NCBI GenBank assembly: GCA_035578905.1
Contig: JAQJVL010000001.1
Span: 1,338,501-1,402,500, forward strand
Reading direction: 5' to 3'
Origin: Stictocephala bisonia
Taxonomy: Eukaryota > Arthropoda > Insecta > Hemiptera > Membracidae
DNA length: 64,000 nt
Shown: one piece after another, positions 8,600 through 17,716 of the stretch
Position numbering within the stretch: the stretch's first letter is position 1
How the letters are laid out: every line of letters starts with the position of its first letter
Notes under the pieces: model-generated
Seen by the model: only the letters and a program-made list of their open reading frames with translations
Told to the model about the DNA's origin: nothing
The model's database searches: none
Translations under genes and position numbers: made by a program

Positions 8600-8618
8600 A
8601 GGTCAAAGGTCAAGGTCA
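8600..8618 (+). promoter_or_regulatory. DR1 (AGGTCA A AGGTCA) overlapping TCAAGGTCA
   Basis: A perfect direct repeat of AGGTCA with 1-bp spacing (8600-8612) overlaps a TCAAGGTCA element (8610-8618), a layout recognised by RXR/HNF4 and FTZ-F1/ERR-type receptors. It lies upstream of the minus-strand 94-residue frame. Confidence 0.35.
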
Positions 8619-8630
8619 TTCCAAACTTAG

Positions 8631-8659
8631 AAAAAAAAAAAAAAAAAAAAAAAAAAAAA
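8631..8659 (+). repeat. Poly(A) tract
   Basis: 29 consecutive A residues. It could be the tail of a plus-strand retrotranscript or mark the edge of the virus-like segment. Confidence 0.8.
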
Positions 8660-8754
8660 CACTAGTGTTTAGCATTCAAAGCATAAGCAAACATGCAACT
8701 ACAGAAAAGCCAGAACATGCAACTACATAAAAGACAGAACAGGAAGAAGAGAAA

Positions 8755-8877
8755 CATTTTTCCTGAAAGAGAAAACATATATGATTAGTACACATCATTT
8801 TTCCTGAAAGAGAAAACATATATGATTAGTACACATCATTTTTTCTGAAAGAGAAAACATATATGATTAGCACACAT
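8755..8877. repeat. Three 41-bp tandem repeats
   Basis: Units begin at 8755, 8796 and 8837 (TTCCTGAAAGAGAAAACAT core) and are nearly identical. Upstream, 8690-8740 holds a 24-bp duplication (ATGCAACTACA...). No coding potential is seen. Confidence 0.85.
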
Positions 8878-9040
8878 AATATGTGGGATAGGATAAATAT
8901 ATATATATATATATTTTTAATAAGCAGTAATAAACCAAATAACGACCTAAACACCCTGTCTCGCCAGAGACAGAGCTTGGGGTCTTCACACTCAGTCTCG
9001 CCTGAGACTTGAGTTTGCAACAGCTAGGTGTCTGCTGGAG

Positions 9041-9708
9041 GTCTTCACACTCAGTCTCGCCTGAGACGTGAGTTTGTAACAGCTGGAGTCTGCACCGAAG
9101 TTGATCCCCCATTCACTTTTCTCGAAACAAGTCAAGGTAGAGAGGAAAATAGAAAAACATTGAGCCGGTTTGCAGTGCCGTACTCGAATGTTTAAAGGGA
9201 AAGACATATAGAGCCGGTTTGCAGTGCCGTACTCAAATGTCTAAGGAAGTAAAACATTGAACCGGTTTGCAGTGCCGTATTCAGATGTTTTGAGGGTAAA
9301 GGGTATGGAGCCGGTTTGCAGTGCCATACTCCAATACCCAAGGAAGAGAGGACTTGTTTCTTGTGTGAAGTCAGGTCTTCACACTCAGTCTCGCCTGAGA
9401 CGTGAGTTTGTAACAGCTGGAGTCTGCACCGAAGTTGATCCCCCATTCACTTTTCTCGAAACAAGTCAAGGTAGAGAGGAAAATAGAAAAACATTGAGCC
9501 GGTTTGCAGTGCCGTACTCGAATGTTTAAAGGGAAAGACATATAGAGCCGGTTTGCAGTGCCGTACTCAAATGTCTAAGGAAGTAAAACATTGAACCGGT
9601 TTGCAGTGCCGTATTCAGATGTTTTGAGGGTAAAGGGTATGGAGCCGGTTTGCAGTGCCGTACTCCAATACCCAAGGAAGAGAGGACTTGTTTCTTGTGT
9701 GATGTCAG
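9041..9708. repeat. 334-bp tandem duplication with internal GCCGGTTTGCAGTGCCGTA repeats
   Basis: Two near-identical 334-bp blocks (9041-9374, 9375-9708) lie head to tail. Each contains four copies of a GCCGGTTTGCAGTGCCGTA core spaced about 48 bp, preceded by a TCTCGCCTGAGAC dyad. Single-base differences (for example at 9329) are the only clear divergence, so the duplication is recent. A partial third unit of the dyad region lies at about 8975-9040. Function is unknown; it may be a 5' UTR promoter array of a retroelement on the minus strand. Confidence 0.85.
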
Positions 9709-9744
9709 CTCTCGAAGTGGATACCCCAACTGAAGCGCAGCTCG

Positions 9745-9786
9745 CTTTTATAGGATAGAAAGTGGTGGGGATGTATTTCAAGGTCA
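9745..9786 (-). promoter_or_regulatory. Possible minus-strand promoter (TATAAAAG) with a TCAAGGTCA site
   Basis: The minus strand carries TATAAAAG (9745-9752) and, about 21 bp downstream, TTCAGTT, an initiator-like sequence. A TCAAGGTCA element is at 9778-9786. Transcription would run through the 334-bp repeats. The TATA-initiator spacing is shorter than usual. Confidence 0.3.
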
Positions 9787-10279
9787 ACCTTCAGTTATAT
9801 ATATATATATATAGGCTGAAAAAGACCATTTGTAGCAAACCTCAAAGTGAACTACTAAGTAGTACACTTTGGGGCTTGCTTCCACTCTGCGCGCCCATCC
9901 GAGTTGCGGATGAGGTAGTGACGGCTACTTGCTCGTTCTGGATGTTCCATGCCAAGAGATAGGAGCAATGTGTAATGAACGCCATCACACATCAATCTTA
10001 CCCTATGGTGTCCAACCATCCGAACGAAATAAATAAAGTCTCAAAAAGTGAGGTTATGTTTCAGACGTATGACTGATTCTGTACGAAAGCATATGAGTTA
10101 ATGGATATTTTAGAAATTATATCATGAGGAAAATTTTACAAGACCAAAAAGTGGCTCAGTGTTAGGCACATCGGTGTTCTAACACGGCACTGGGTATGGT
10201 AGAAGCAAGCTAAGGGAACCTAGTGACGACTCCTAACGGCAGTTGCCTTATAAGGAAAAGCCAGTGCGTCACACGCTGG

Positions 10280-10346
10280 CCCCACCCGGGTATCCGCTGC
10301 CAAGTCGAAGTTGGCCGAGAGTGCGTCCCACCACTCTCACGGAATC
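10280..10346 (-). ncRNA. Conserved two-hairpin RNA motif, copy 1 (old element)
   Basis: Two adjacent stems, GCCAA/TTGGC (10299-10315) and GAGAGTG/CACTCTC (10317-10338). In the second copy (15575-15642) both stems are kept with paired substitutions, as expected for a selected RNA structure. No known ribozyme class was recognised. Confidence 0.5.
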
Positions 10347-10407
10347 CCCCGCGAGTCCTTGAGCCAACTATTACAAGTTGGCTAAAGGACTGATCGGTGT
10401 TTAAAAC

Positions 10408-10491
10408 TAGTCGAATCACAAGGACTCAAGACCTGTAGTCGAATCACAAGGACTCAAGACCTGTAGTCGAATCACAAGGACTCAAGACCGG
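10408..10491. repeat. Three 28-bp tandem repeats
   Basis: Units start at 10408, 10436 and 10464 (TAGTCGAATCACAAGGACTC core), without spacers, differing only at the end of the third. They are enclosed by a possible closing stem CGGTGTT/AACACCG. Confidence 0.85.
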
Positions 10492-10514
10492 TCTCTAACA
10501 CCGACCGTATAATC

Positions 10515-10525
10515 GACTGAATAGA
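10515..10525. repeat. Target-site duplication, left copy
   Basis: GACTGAATAGA, identical to 15940-15950, borders the retrotransposon at its 3' end next to a (CCCTT)n-like tail (minus strand). Confidence 0.8.
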
Positions 10526-10872
10526 AGGGAAGGGAAGGGATCGTGAAAGTGTAGCAGGGAGCTACGGCTGCTGTAGGCACTAGTGCCTCTTCAGCCTAGG
10601 ACAGGTTGTTGAAGGATAATCGATCATGACCGCACGAGGCAAGCAGGCAGCTCGGGTCCCCGGAGAGAAGGCCCCAAGGCATCATGTCACCTGAAACAAA
10701 CAAACAGAGGGAACATTAGAGGTTAAAACACCCAACTGAGGGTGAAGTGGAAATGAGAGATTGCTACGATGAGGATTAAACACGGAATAAGTGAGGGGAT
10801 GCTGTCAGTTGGGCGTCAGTGGTAGGTTATAGTTGAGAGTGGCTAATAGTTGAGGTTGCCGGAAAAGGTGGG

Positions 10873-13737
10873 TTAAAAACGGTCGTTGAGCAGATGATGG
10901 ATGGTGAAATATTGACTGGTGGTGTACGGTGGAGTGAAGTACTCTGCCAGGATGGGGGAGTCAGTGGCTTTGGCGAGGTAGGTCTGGTTCAACTGGTTGA
11001 GAAACTCACGCAGGGTGGGGATGTGGAACATGGTGTAGAGGTCTTGGGAGCTGTGATCGCGGGCAAGGTGATATGCTAAGCGCATGGCGCGTCGCTCGGT
11101 CTTTTCAAAGTTGGAGAGGTGATTGTGAGGGATGGTGGCGAGCACTGGATGGGCGAACGTGAGTACGGGTCGGATGACGGCGGTGTAGAGAGAGGAGAGG
11201 GTCCTGGCAGAGCACCCCTGGTGTCGGTTGTTGAGAAAGGTGATGGCTTTGAAGCGGGTTGTGGCTGTCTTCTTGGATCGACGGAAGTGGGGAATGAAGG
11301 ACAGTTTGGAATCTAAGGTGACTCCCAGGTATTTGCAGGTTTGGGTTAGTGTGAGTCTGTTGCCTTGGAGGGTGATAGGGGTTTCCTGGTTGTGTTGGAA
11401 CTTTCTGCCATTGTAGTTAAAATAGCAGAGCTGGGTTTTCGAAGTGTTAATCCTGATGCGCCATTTTGAGCAGTATGTGAGGTAATCATTGAGGATTTTG
11501 GTAAGTCGTCTTCGTAGTACTTCGGGGATCCGGGAGGCGCACCAGAAGGCCGTGTCATCTGCGAACTGTGCGAGACCAGTGGTGGTGTCGGTGGGGTTCC
11601 TGAGAGCGGGTGAAGGGAGATCTCGCACATATAAGATATAGAGGAGTGGGCTGACAGCTGATCCCTGGGGGACCCCTGCTAACAGCTGGAATGGTCGAGA
11701 AAGGGCGTCCTTTACTCTGACCTGGGCTGTCCTACCATCGAGGAAGCTGGATATCCACTTGATGATGGAAGGGGGCAGTTGGAGTTGGAGGAGTTTGGCT
11801 CTAAGGCCGTTGTGCCAGACGGTGTCGAATGCTTTGTGGACATCCATAAGGGCCATGATGGTAGGTGTAGTACGGTAGGAGTTTCGCTGAATACAGGACA
11901 CTACCTTTAGGATTTGGTCATACATATTGATACCAGGACGGAAGCCAGCCTGGGATTTCGGAAGCAGGTTAAGGTCGTTAAGGTGAGTGTGGAGGCGGGC
12001 AACGAGGACCTTCTCGAAGAGCTTCGAGAGGGACGCCGTGAGACTGATGGGACGGTAGTTGTCTGGATTCCTAGGGTTTTTCTGTGGCTTTGGCAGTAGA
12101 ATGACATGGGCTAGCTTCCAGGACTTTGGATGATAGCCGAAGAGGAGGATTGATGAGAAGAGGATCGATAGAGCCCTAATCAGCGAAACTGGGGCCTGTT
12201 TCACCAGGAAGTTGGAGATGCCGTCAGGACCGGGGGCGGTGTTTTTTAGGGACCTAAGCCTGGCGGCGACATCTAGGTAGGTGATGGGGGCGGTCAGTGG
12301 ATGGTCGGGGAGACCTGCAGGAGGTACCTGGAAGGGGGTAAAGAGGTCGCGGTTCCGGGCTATGGTGGCATTGGTGCGATGGAAGTGGGCTGCGTTGAAA
12401 GTGTGGTGGTGGGGTATCGAGTGGATAGCGGACAAGGAAGCTCGGAAAGCCTCGGCTCTTCCTTCGGGGTCTGCCACGGGGGCACCGTTCACCGTTAGCG
12501 GGACTGGAGGGCTGAAGGGGGTGTTGTGGGACTTAACCAGTCGCCAGAAGTTCCGTGGGGCGGAGAGAAAGTCCTGATCCGCCTTGCCACAGATCTTACG
12601 GAGCCTGTCACTCTTGAAGGCCGCGACCGAAGTCTTGACCCTCTGTACAAGCGCCCTATAAGACCCATGCAAGTAAGCGGATCCGGGGTCTCTGAGGAGT
12701 AGGCGCCTGACTCGCCGTTTTTGTTTGATAAGGGCAATGATGTCAGGTGGAAAGCGGTACGGAGTGTGCGTGACCAACTTAGTGGGGACAGAGATCCCCT
12801 TGGCCCTGATGATGGTGGTGGTAAGGGAGTCCGCTAGTGCGTCTATCTGGTCAGGGGATTGGGGGGGTGTGATGGCCAGGTTGCGTATGTCGGTGTCTAT
12901 GGATTGGGCGAACGCTGCCCAGTCGGCGTTCTTGTAGTCGGTAATGGCCTTCGGGGGTGGGTGAATTTCCTGGGCATACGGGACGTGTTTGACCTTGAGA
13001 TCAAGAAAGAGGGGAACGTGGTCTGAGCCAATGTCGTAGCCGGTGAACACGTTCATCACCTTAGAGGCGATGGACGGGGTCATGAGCAGTTTGTCAGGGG
13101 AAGAGGGGAGTTCAGCCTCGTGGGCTGGGAAGCGTGTGTCGGGGGTTGGTAGGTGGCATAGGCCCGTAGCGTTGATGAGCGCCACTAGGATTCTGCCCTC
13201 TGGGGTGGTACGTCTGTCGCCGAGAGTCGTGTGGTGGCAGTTCAGGTCCGCCGAAACAAGGAGGCCGTCGTGGGACTGTCTTAGCTGTGCCAGGAGGTCA
13301 GCATGTTCCGGTAGGAAAGGGGAGGTATGGAGGGTTACAAGGTGAATGGTGGGCTGATTGGGGAGGTTCACCCTAACCAAGAGGGCGAACACAGGGTCGT
13401 TAGGGAGTGGAACCTGGGCAACATCCAGACAGTTTCGGAAAGCAATGGCCAATCCGCCACTCCTTCGGGCATGGTCCCTCCTGATGAAGGAGTACCCGGG
13501 GAGGTAAGCTGCGGATGTGGGGGCGAGGAACGTTTCATTGAAGGTAAAAATATCTGGCTGGTAATCTGTCACGACGTCCCTGAGGGCAGTGCGTCTACAG
13601 AAAAAGGAGCGCAGATTGATGTGGCAGACCCTTAGGGCCGAGCGGGGCTTAGTGAGGTGTGGGTCCATGACGGGTGGTAGCGGAATGAAGGAGGGTAAGG
13701 TTCGGGCCAACCGAGTGGAAGATAGTCCGCATGTCAA
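10873..13737 (-). CDS. ORF2: apurinic-type endonuclease and reverse transcriptase
   Basis: 954 residues. The N-terminal APE-like endonuclease (about 35-250) has Asn41 (INLRS), Glu68 (NETF), SADLNCHH (162-169), SSPD (212-215) and GSDHVP (237-242). The reverse transcriptase (about 480-780) has NTAPGPDGI (499-507), NYRPISL (560-566), the palm MDVHKAFDTVWH (631-642), GVPQGSAVSP (688-697) and the catalytic box FADD (725-728). The endonuclease nicks the target and the RT copies element RNA there (target-primed reverse transcription). The motif set fits the Jockey superfamily. There is no RNase H domain. It overlaps the end of ORF1 in another frame, suggesting reinitiation or coupled translation. 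It is intact. Confidence 0.92.
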   Translation of the reverse strand: MTCGLSSTRLARTLPSFIPLPPVMDPHLTKPRSALRVCHINLRSFFCRRTALRDVVTDYQPDIFTFNETFLAPTSAAYLPGYSFIRRDHARRSGGLAIAFRNCLDVAQVPLPNDPVFALLVRVNLPNQPTIHLVTLHTSPFLPEHADLLAQLRQSHDGLLVSADLNCHHTTLGDRRTTPEGRILVALINATGLCHLPTPDTRFPAHEAELPSSPDKLLMTPSIASKVMNVFTGYDIGSDHVPLFLDLKVKHVPYAQEIHPPPKAITDYKNADWAAFAQSIDTDIRNLAITPPQSPDQIDALADSLTTTIIRAKGISVPTKLVTHTPYRFPPDIIALIKQKRRVRRLLLRDPGSAYLHGSYRALVQRVKTSVAAFKSDRLRKICGKADQDFLSAPRNFWRLVKSHNTPFSPPVPLTVNGAPVADPEGRAEAFRASLSAIHSIPHHHTFNAAHFHRTNATIARNRDLFTPFQVPPAGLPDHPLTAPITYLDVAARLRSLKNTAPGPDGISNFLVKQAPVSLIRALSILFSSILLFGYHPKSWKLAHVILLPKPQKNPRNPDNYRPISLTASLSKLFEKVLVARLHTHLNDLNLLPKSQAGFRPGINMYDQILKVVSCIQRNSYRTTPTIMALMDVHKAFDTVWHNGLRAKLLQLQLPPSIIKWISSFLDGRTAQVRVKDALSRPFQLLAGVPQGSAVSPLLYILYVRDLPSPALRNPTDTTTGLAQFADDTAFWCASRIPEVLRRRLTKILNDYLTYCSKWRIRINTSKTQLCYFNYNGRKFQHNQETPITLQGNRLTLTQTCKYLGVTLDSKLSFIPHFRRSKKTATTRFKAITFLNNRHQGCSARTLSSLYTAVIRPVLTFAHPVLATIPHNHLSNFEKTERRAMRLAYHLARDHSSQDLYTMFHIPTLREFLNQLNQTYLAKATDSPILAEYFTPPYTTSQYFTIHHLLNDRF

Positions 13738-15319
13738 ATGCGGACTTGGATACCCGGTTGATGGACTCCTTCACCTTAGGACGGTCTTGGGGGGATACGG
13801 TGGAGAGGATAATGGTGGTGAGAGAATCGAACGTCCTCTTAAAGCCCTCACTGATCACAGTGAGGAGCTTCTCGAGGAAGGGGTATAGGGCGTCGGTGGT
13901 GACTGGGGCTGAGGGTGGCGGAGGTGCAGGTTGCGGAGCTGAATCAGCCGGTGGGGCGGGCGCCTGAGGATCTGGATCAACGGAGGATGGCGTGGGATCG
14001 CAGAAATCGGATGGGGGGGCAATGGGAGGGAAGTCCGCCAGGCGGAGCTTCCAAGGGTTGGCAGCGGGCAGTGGGGCAGGGACGAACTTGATGGATGCTG
14101 GGGCGGGGGCCGGGTCCTTGGGGTAGCGGGGACAAAGACATTGCCCCGTGTAATGGCCGAAGCGGTTACACGTGGCGCAGAAGGGTTTCGAAAGGTCGTG
14201 GTCCTCGTGCGAGCACGGTCCCACGCCTTCCTGGGTGGCGCCGCAGACGCGGCAGAGTGGAGAAGGGAGAGTGCAAGCTCCTGGTCCGTGGCCGTAGAGG
14301 TGGCACTTGGGGCATGGTCGGATCATCTGGTTGCGGGAGGGCTCGACCCTGTATGTCCTTCCCAGGACGCACAGGCCTTGCTCCAGCGTGGTCGCCACAC
14401 AGGCCTCGCAGGATGAGAAAATCCTCATGAGACCCGTAGGCGAGCCACCCTGGCCGACGATGCGTCGGGCGCGGGAGAATCCGGAGCATGGACAGGATGC
14501 GGATTTGGGTAGGACGGACAGGAACTCGTCATCCCCTACATCAACATGGACGCCACGGACGACAACGTTGAGAAGGGCTGAACGAGCAGGGGCTGAGGCT
14601 GAAGGGGTGGTGGGCTTGGGCTGGCGGGGACGTGGCGTGAACTCGTAGGACGAGTTCGTGCCGAAGGTTGAGGTCGGTACCTTAGAGACGAATCTCAAGG
14701 CATCGGAAGGGTTGGAGAAAACTAGGAGGGTGGAGGCGTTCTTCCTGGAGTGGAAGTTCTGGGGCGGTGGGATGCGGAGGTTTTGCGAAGACAAAACCTT
14801 CTGGAGGTGGAAGGGATTGTCCCCGCCTATCGTGTGACCACGAATGGTCACCCGGTTAGACGGGGTGCGTGGGTAGGTTGGGCATGGGGCGTCCTCAGGG
14901 TGGGTGTCAGGGGCAGCAGGTCTAGAGGTCGTGGCCGCCGGGAGTGGCGACCAGATGGAGGAGGGTCCTGGGACCGGGGATTGAGGGCGAGGCGAAGAGG
15001 GTGGCGTGGGGCGGGGTGATGAAGGGGCGGATGAGGAAGTAGATGAAGCGGGAGACAGAAGCTTGCTCCAGTCAGGCATGGGGCGGGGTTTGGTTGGGTA
15101 CTTGGCAGGTTCAAGGCGGTGTTGGTAAGGCTTGGGAATGGGCTTTGGAGCAGGGATGTTCGGGTGGCCGTTGAGGTAGTTGGGAGGAGGCAAGGTGCCG
15201 GATTTTGACCGTGTTAGGGCCGGGGAGATGGTAGATGTGGTAGATTTGGAACTGGTCTTGGGTGGCGGTAGGCCGGTGGAAGGAGGTTTGGTCCCCGAAG
15301 GGACCGGCTTCTTCCCCAT
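13649..15319 (-). CDS. ORF1: gag-like nucleic-acid-binding protein with three zinc knuckles
   Basis: 556 residues. The first 150 residues are Pro/Ser-rich and disordered; about 150-330 resembles the RRM-like or PRE_C2HC part of Jockey gags (NVVVRGVHVDVGDDEFL); then Cys-rich knuckles CPKCHLYGHGPGAC (336-349), CRVCGATQEGVGPC (356-369) and CATCNRFGHYTGQC (381-394). A Pro/Ala-rich linker precedes a helical C-terminus. It packages element RNA and guides the RNP to chromatin. The start ATG at 15319 follows a long, structured leader. The frame is intact. Confidence 0.88.
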   Translation of the reverse strand: MGKKPVPSGTKPPSTGLPPPKTSSKSTTSTISPALTRSKSGTLPPPNYLNGHPNIPAPKPIPKPYQHRLEPAKYPTKPRPMPDWSKLLSPASSTSSSAPSSPRPTPPSSPRPQSPVPGPSSIWSPLPAATTSRPAAPDTHPEDAPCPTYPRTPSNRVTIRGHTIGGDNPFHLQKVLSSQNLRIPPPQNFHSRKNASTLLVFSNPSDALRFVSKVPTSTFGTNSSYEFTPRPRQPKPTTPSASAPARSALLNVVVRGVHVDVGDDEFLSVLPKSASCPCSGFSRARRIVGQGGSPTGLMRIFSSCEACVATTLEQGLCVLGRTYRVEPSRNQMIRPCPKCHLYGHGPGACTLPSPLCRVCGATQEGVGPCSHEDHDLSKPFCATCNRFGHYTGQCLCPRYPKDPAPAPASIKFVPAPLPAANPWKLRLADFPPIAPPSDFCDPTPSSVDPDPQAPAPPADSAPQPAPPPPSAPVTTDALYPFLEKLLTVISEGFKRTFDSLTTIILSTVSPQDRPKVKESINRVSKSAFDMRTIFHSVGPNLTLLHSATTRHGPTPH

Positions 15320-15574
15320 CCCGAGGGACGGGGCCAGAAAGCGTGGGCGAGGACTGGGCAGGGCAGAGGAAGCCTAACGGGTATGGTAAAGACCTAACAA
15401 GGATGGTAAGAGGCGGCCTTGCTGTGGGCAGTATTACGAATATAACGAAAAGACGGCAGTAACTGTTAACGAAAAGACACAGCAGGGCCACTAATAAGGA
15501 AGGAAAAGGGATTCCCTAAGCCGACGCCTATTGCACCAAGGCTTATCGGGGAAGAGACCGTGCGGCTAGCTGGT

Positions 15575-15642
15575 CCTCACCCGGCTATCCGCTGCCCAGG
15601 CGAAGTGGGCCGAGGAGTGCGATGAAACACCCTCACGGAATC
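15575..15642 (-). ncRNA. Conserved two-hairpin RNA motif, copy 2 (5' UTR of the intact element)
   Basis: Stems GCCCA/TGGGC (15594-15610) and GAGG(A)GTG/CACCCTC (15612-15635). Compared with 10280-10346, a base pair in each stem changes as a pair (A-T to C-G; A-T to G-C), while CCGCTGCC and CTCACGGAATC outside are conserved. It sits about 250-320 nt upstream of ORF1. Confidence 0.55.
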
Positions 15643-15939
15643 ACCAAACTTACCTGCTCTCCACTACAGAGAGTAACACCCGTGCACTACACCACGAGCG
15701 GTAGACTGGAAGGTCTCGAAGGTCGCAGGCAGGTAGGCAGGTAGGCCGGTAGGCAGGAGGGCTGACAGGCAGGCAGGCAGGCGGGCTGGCTGGCTGGCAA
15801 GCGAGCAGGTAGGCGGTCGCAGGCGAACTGACGGCGCCGAGTCACTGGGAAGGCCGGTTCCGAACTGGAGCGGAGGCGTACGAAGTTCAACGATGTCCTC
15901 AGCAGGTGGTCCGAATCCAACGAAGTCCCGGAGCAATAT

Positions 15940-15950
15940 GACTGAATAGA
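15940..15950. repeat. Target-site duplication, right copy
   Basis: GACTGAATAGA, identical to 10515-10525, borders the 5' end of the retrotransposon. Confidence 0.8.
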
Positions 15951-16000
15951 TTTGCCTCAGCGAGTGTAGTTTAATTCATAGTATTAAATCAAGCCGCGAA

Positions 16001-16690
16001 CCAAAATTGGAAAATTAATAACTACCTTTTAATTCATTATTAACTGTCCGATTTCGCTCAAGTTTGGTACACGTGTACAGATACATATGCACTATCGACC
16101 AATGATGAAATATTTAATGAATATCGTCTCTGGACTTATCTTTATCCCCACCACCCAAAATTGGAAAATCAATAACACCCTGTTTATTCATTATTAACTG
16201 TCCGATTTCGCTCAAATTTGGTACACGTGTACAGATACATATGCACTATCGACCAATGATGAAATATTTAATGAATATCGTCTCTGGGCTTATCTTTATC
16301 CCCACCACTTTCTTATATCTTGAAAACAGTGCGTCCTAGAGCAAAAATAAAATTTTTCGGGCTCTCCTAAGGGTTCCCGAAGGTACACGGAATAGTACCA
16401 TTCCGAACATATATCTTCAAAAAGTCACCCCTAAACCAATTTACCACCCACCCCCACTGTCACTCCTAAACTAAAAATGCTCTAATTCCGGTATTTACCG
16501 TCCGATTTCGCTCAAATTTGGTACATTTGTACATATACGCATGCAATACAATATAAACTAACTGTTTGTTTTATATATGTCACCTCTGGACTTATCTTTA
16601 CCCCCACCACTCCGAAGCTAGTTTTGTTATTTACCATCTGATTTCGCTCAAATTTGGTACGCACGTACACATTACAGTTGTTTACCCAAT
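16001..16690. repeat. 154-bp tandem repeat, two good and two degenerate copies
   Basis: Copies at 16001-16154 and 16155-16308 are almost identical. Degraded copies lie at about 16495-16610 and 16611-16690. Each holds CCGATTTCGCTCAAATTTGG and ends in TTATCTTTATCCCCACCAC. Between them (16309-16494) is non-coding sequence. The CCCCACCACTTT end also appears at 17598-17610 and, inverted, near 9760-9775, so it may be a motif of the wider viral or repeat region. Confidence 0.8.
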
Positions 16691-16805
16691 AGTATACTGA
16701 AAATGGATTAAACTACCCCTACAAAAGAGAATACTACCCTTAAGTGTTGAAATTGAAAAAATGCTATTGCATCGTTACTTATTGTTCGATTACATTCATA
16801 TTGAG

Positions 16806-16812
16806 TATAAAA
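16806..16812 (+). promoter_or_regulatory. TATA box upstream of the split small gene
   Basis: TATAAAA lies 80 bp before the ATG at 16892, placing a start site near 16837. Confidence 0.5.
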
Positions 16813-16891
16813 CTGTAATGTGAGTGTACCTGCCAGCCTTCTTCTATTTGCTACCGAGGAACACATCCTATAGATAAAGCGTTGCGCATTT

Positions 16892-17569
16892 ATGAACTTG
16901 TCAGAATCGTCTCAACCCTTCTCTATGGAGGCTAACACTTACGACAATATTCAACATACAACTGTTTCCTCTACAACACGTAGCACAACACAGGAAAATG
17001 ATGTTAGTCAAGGTCAATTGCCGCAAAATCTACCAGTACAAGTAATGGAAGTTAGCAGTACCGTCAAGACAGATGCTGAAGCTATTATTAGATCTTTGGT
17101 GGTAATTTAACTGTTTGGAACTGTGCAGGTTTATTCATAATCGAATTGAGCTTTATATATTAGATTTCTATTTTATGTTTGTCAAGTATTCTTGAGCTTT
17201 AAAGTCTGCAGAATTCATTCTATATACGAATCTTTCATTACATCTGTATCTTGAAACACTAGTTGAGTGATTCAACGCAAACTCAAAGCACTTGTTTTTG
17301 TTTAATAATATAGGTTAGAAGGGAGTGATGTAGTGGGGTTAGTGGTAGTGGTGGGGGGGAAACTGAGTACCTAGCAGACATGCTAGCGCTACATCACTTC
17401 ACATCCGGCTCTTGAACAGTGCACATCGAGCTCCGATTGTTGCACTTGCAATGTTATAAAACATTATATACACGAGTTTACTCAATTATTTAAAATAATA
17501 GAACCTAGCGAATGTGGAGAAGAGACATACAACAGACTTATGGAGAAGATAAATAACACTACACTTTAG
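16892..17569 (+). CDS. Predicted two-exon small accessory gene, paralogue of 17717-18055
   Basis: Predicted exons: 16892-17101 and 17420-17569; intron 17102-17419 (GTAATT donor, TTGAACAG acceptor, phase 0), giving about 119 residues. Exon 1 encodes a Ser/Thr/Gln-rich low-complexity N-terminus. Exon 2 encodes a DCCTC segment, then FTQLFKII, then ECGEETYNRLMEKINN. The same order (ECCRC, FIRLFESL, CEEHTYRRLLDRLKGN) occurs in the next gene, which argues that exon 2 is real although it has no ATG of its own. AATAAA follows at 17612-17617. Function is unknown. The splice model is inference; the alternative is that exon 1 is a 72-residue stand-alone frame and exon 2 a decayed paralogue. Confidence 0.5.
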
Positions 17570-17636
17570 TTTTAAGTAGTATAAAGGATTCATTCCTCCC
17601 CACCACTTTTTAATAAACCCCCACCCAAAAGTAGGC

Positions 17637-17643
17637 TATATAT
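17637..17643 (+). promoter_or_regulatory. TATA box for the second small gene
   Basis: TATATAT, 74 bp before the ATG at 17717; a start site near 17670 (AGTCACTC) would fit. Confidence 0.45.
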
Positions 17644-17716
17644 GTGGGTCATACATCTACAACTAGTCACTCTGCTTCAGCATCTCGAGTAAAGAGGTTA
17701 ACATAGCTAAGAAAAG

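Larger units (their letters stand above)
9843..10514 (-). repeat. Structured remnant resembling a non-LTR retrotransposon 5' UTR
   Basis: Non-coding and rich in short hairpins: 9843-9871 (CAAAGTG.ACTACT/AGTAGT.CACTTTG), 10260-10279 and 10372-10385. At 10280-10346 a 67-bp motif matches the 5' UTR of the intact element at 15575-15642 in the same orientation. It is read as the 5' UTR of a related, older element whose coding part is gone. Confidence 0.5.
10526..15939 (-). mobile_element. Full-length Jockey-type non-LTR retrotransposon
   Basis: 5414 bp on the minus strand with an 11-bp direct repeat GACTGAATAGA on both sides. Layout: 5' UTR of about 620 bp, ORF1 (gag, zinc knuckles), ORF2 (endonuclease plus reverse transcriptase) overlapping ORF1 by 89 bp, 3' UTR of about 347 bp ending in CCCTTCCCTTCCCTT instead of poly(A). 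Both frames are open, so the insertion is recent and possibly active. Its composition is GC-rich and CpG-rich, in sharp contrast to the flanks. The 5' UTR has a CAGG/TAGG-type purine-rich microsatellite at about 15720-15815. The insertion separates the viral block from the accessory-gene locus at 16.9-18.1 kb. Confidence 0.9.

Noticed and set aside
10408..10491. CRISPR-like array
   Set aside because: The repeats are directly adjacent with no spacers, in a eukaryotic genome.
10894..15462. Many plus-strand frames across the retrotransposon
   Set aside because: Gly/Arg-rich antisense shadows of a GC-rich element whose minus-strand ORFs have all the expected domains.
10280..15642. HDV-like ribozyme in the retroelement 5' UTR
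   Set aside because: CTCCTCGG resembles an HDV L3 loop, but the order of stems and the catalytic J4/2 segment could not be matched.
15940..15945. TCAGTC initiator at the 5' end of the retrotransposon
   Set aside because: It lies inside the target-site duplication, so it is not part of the element.
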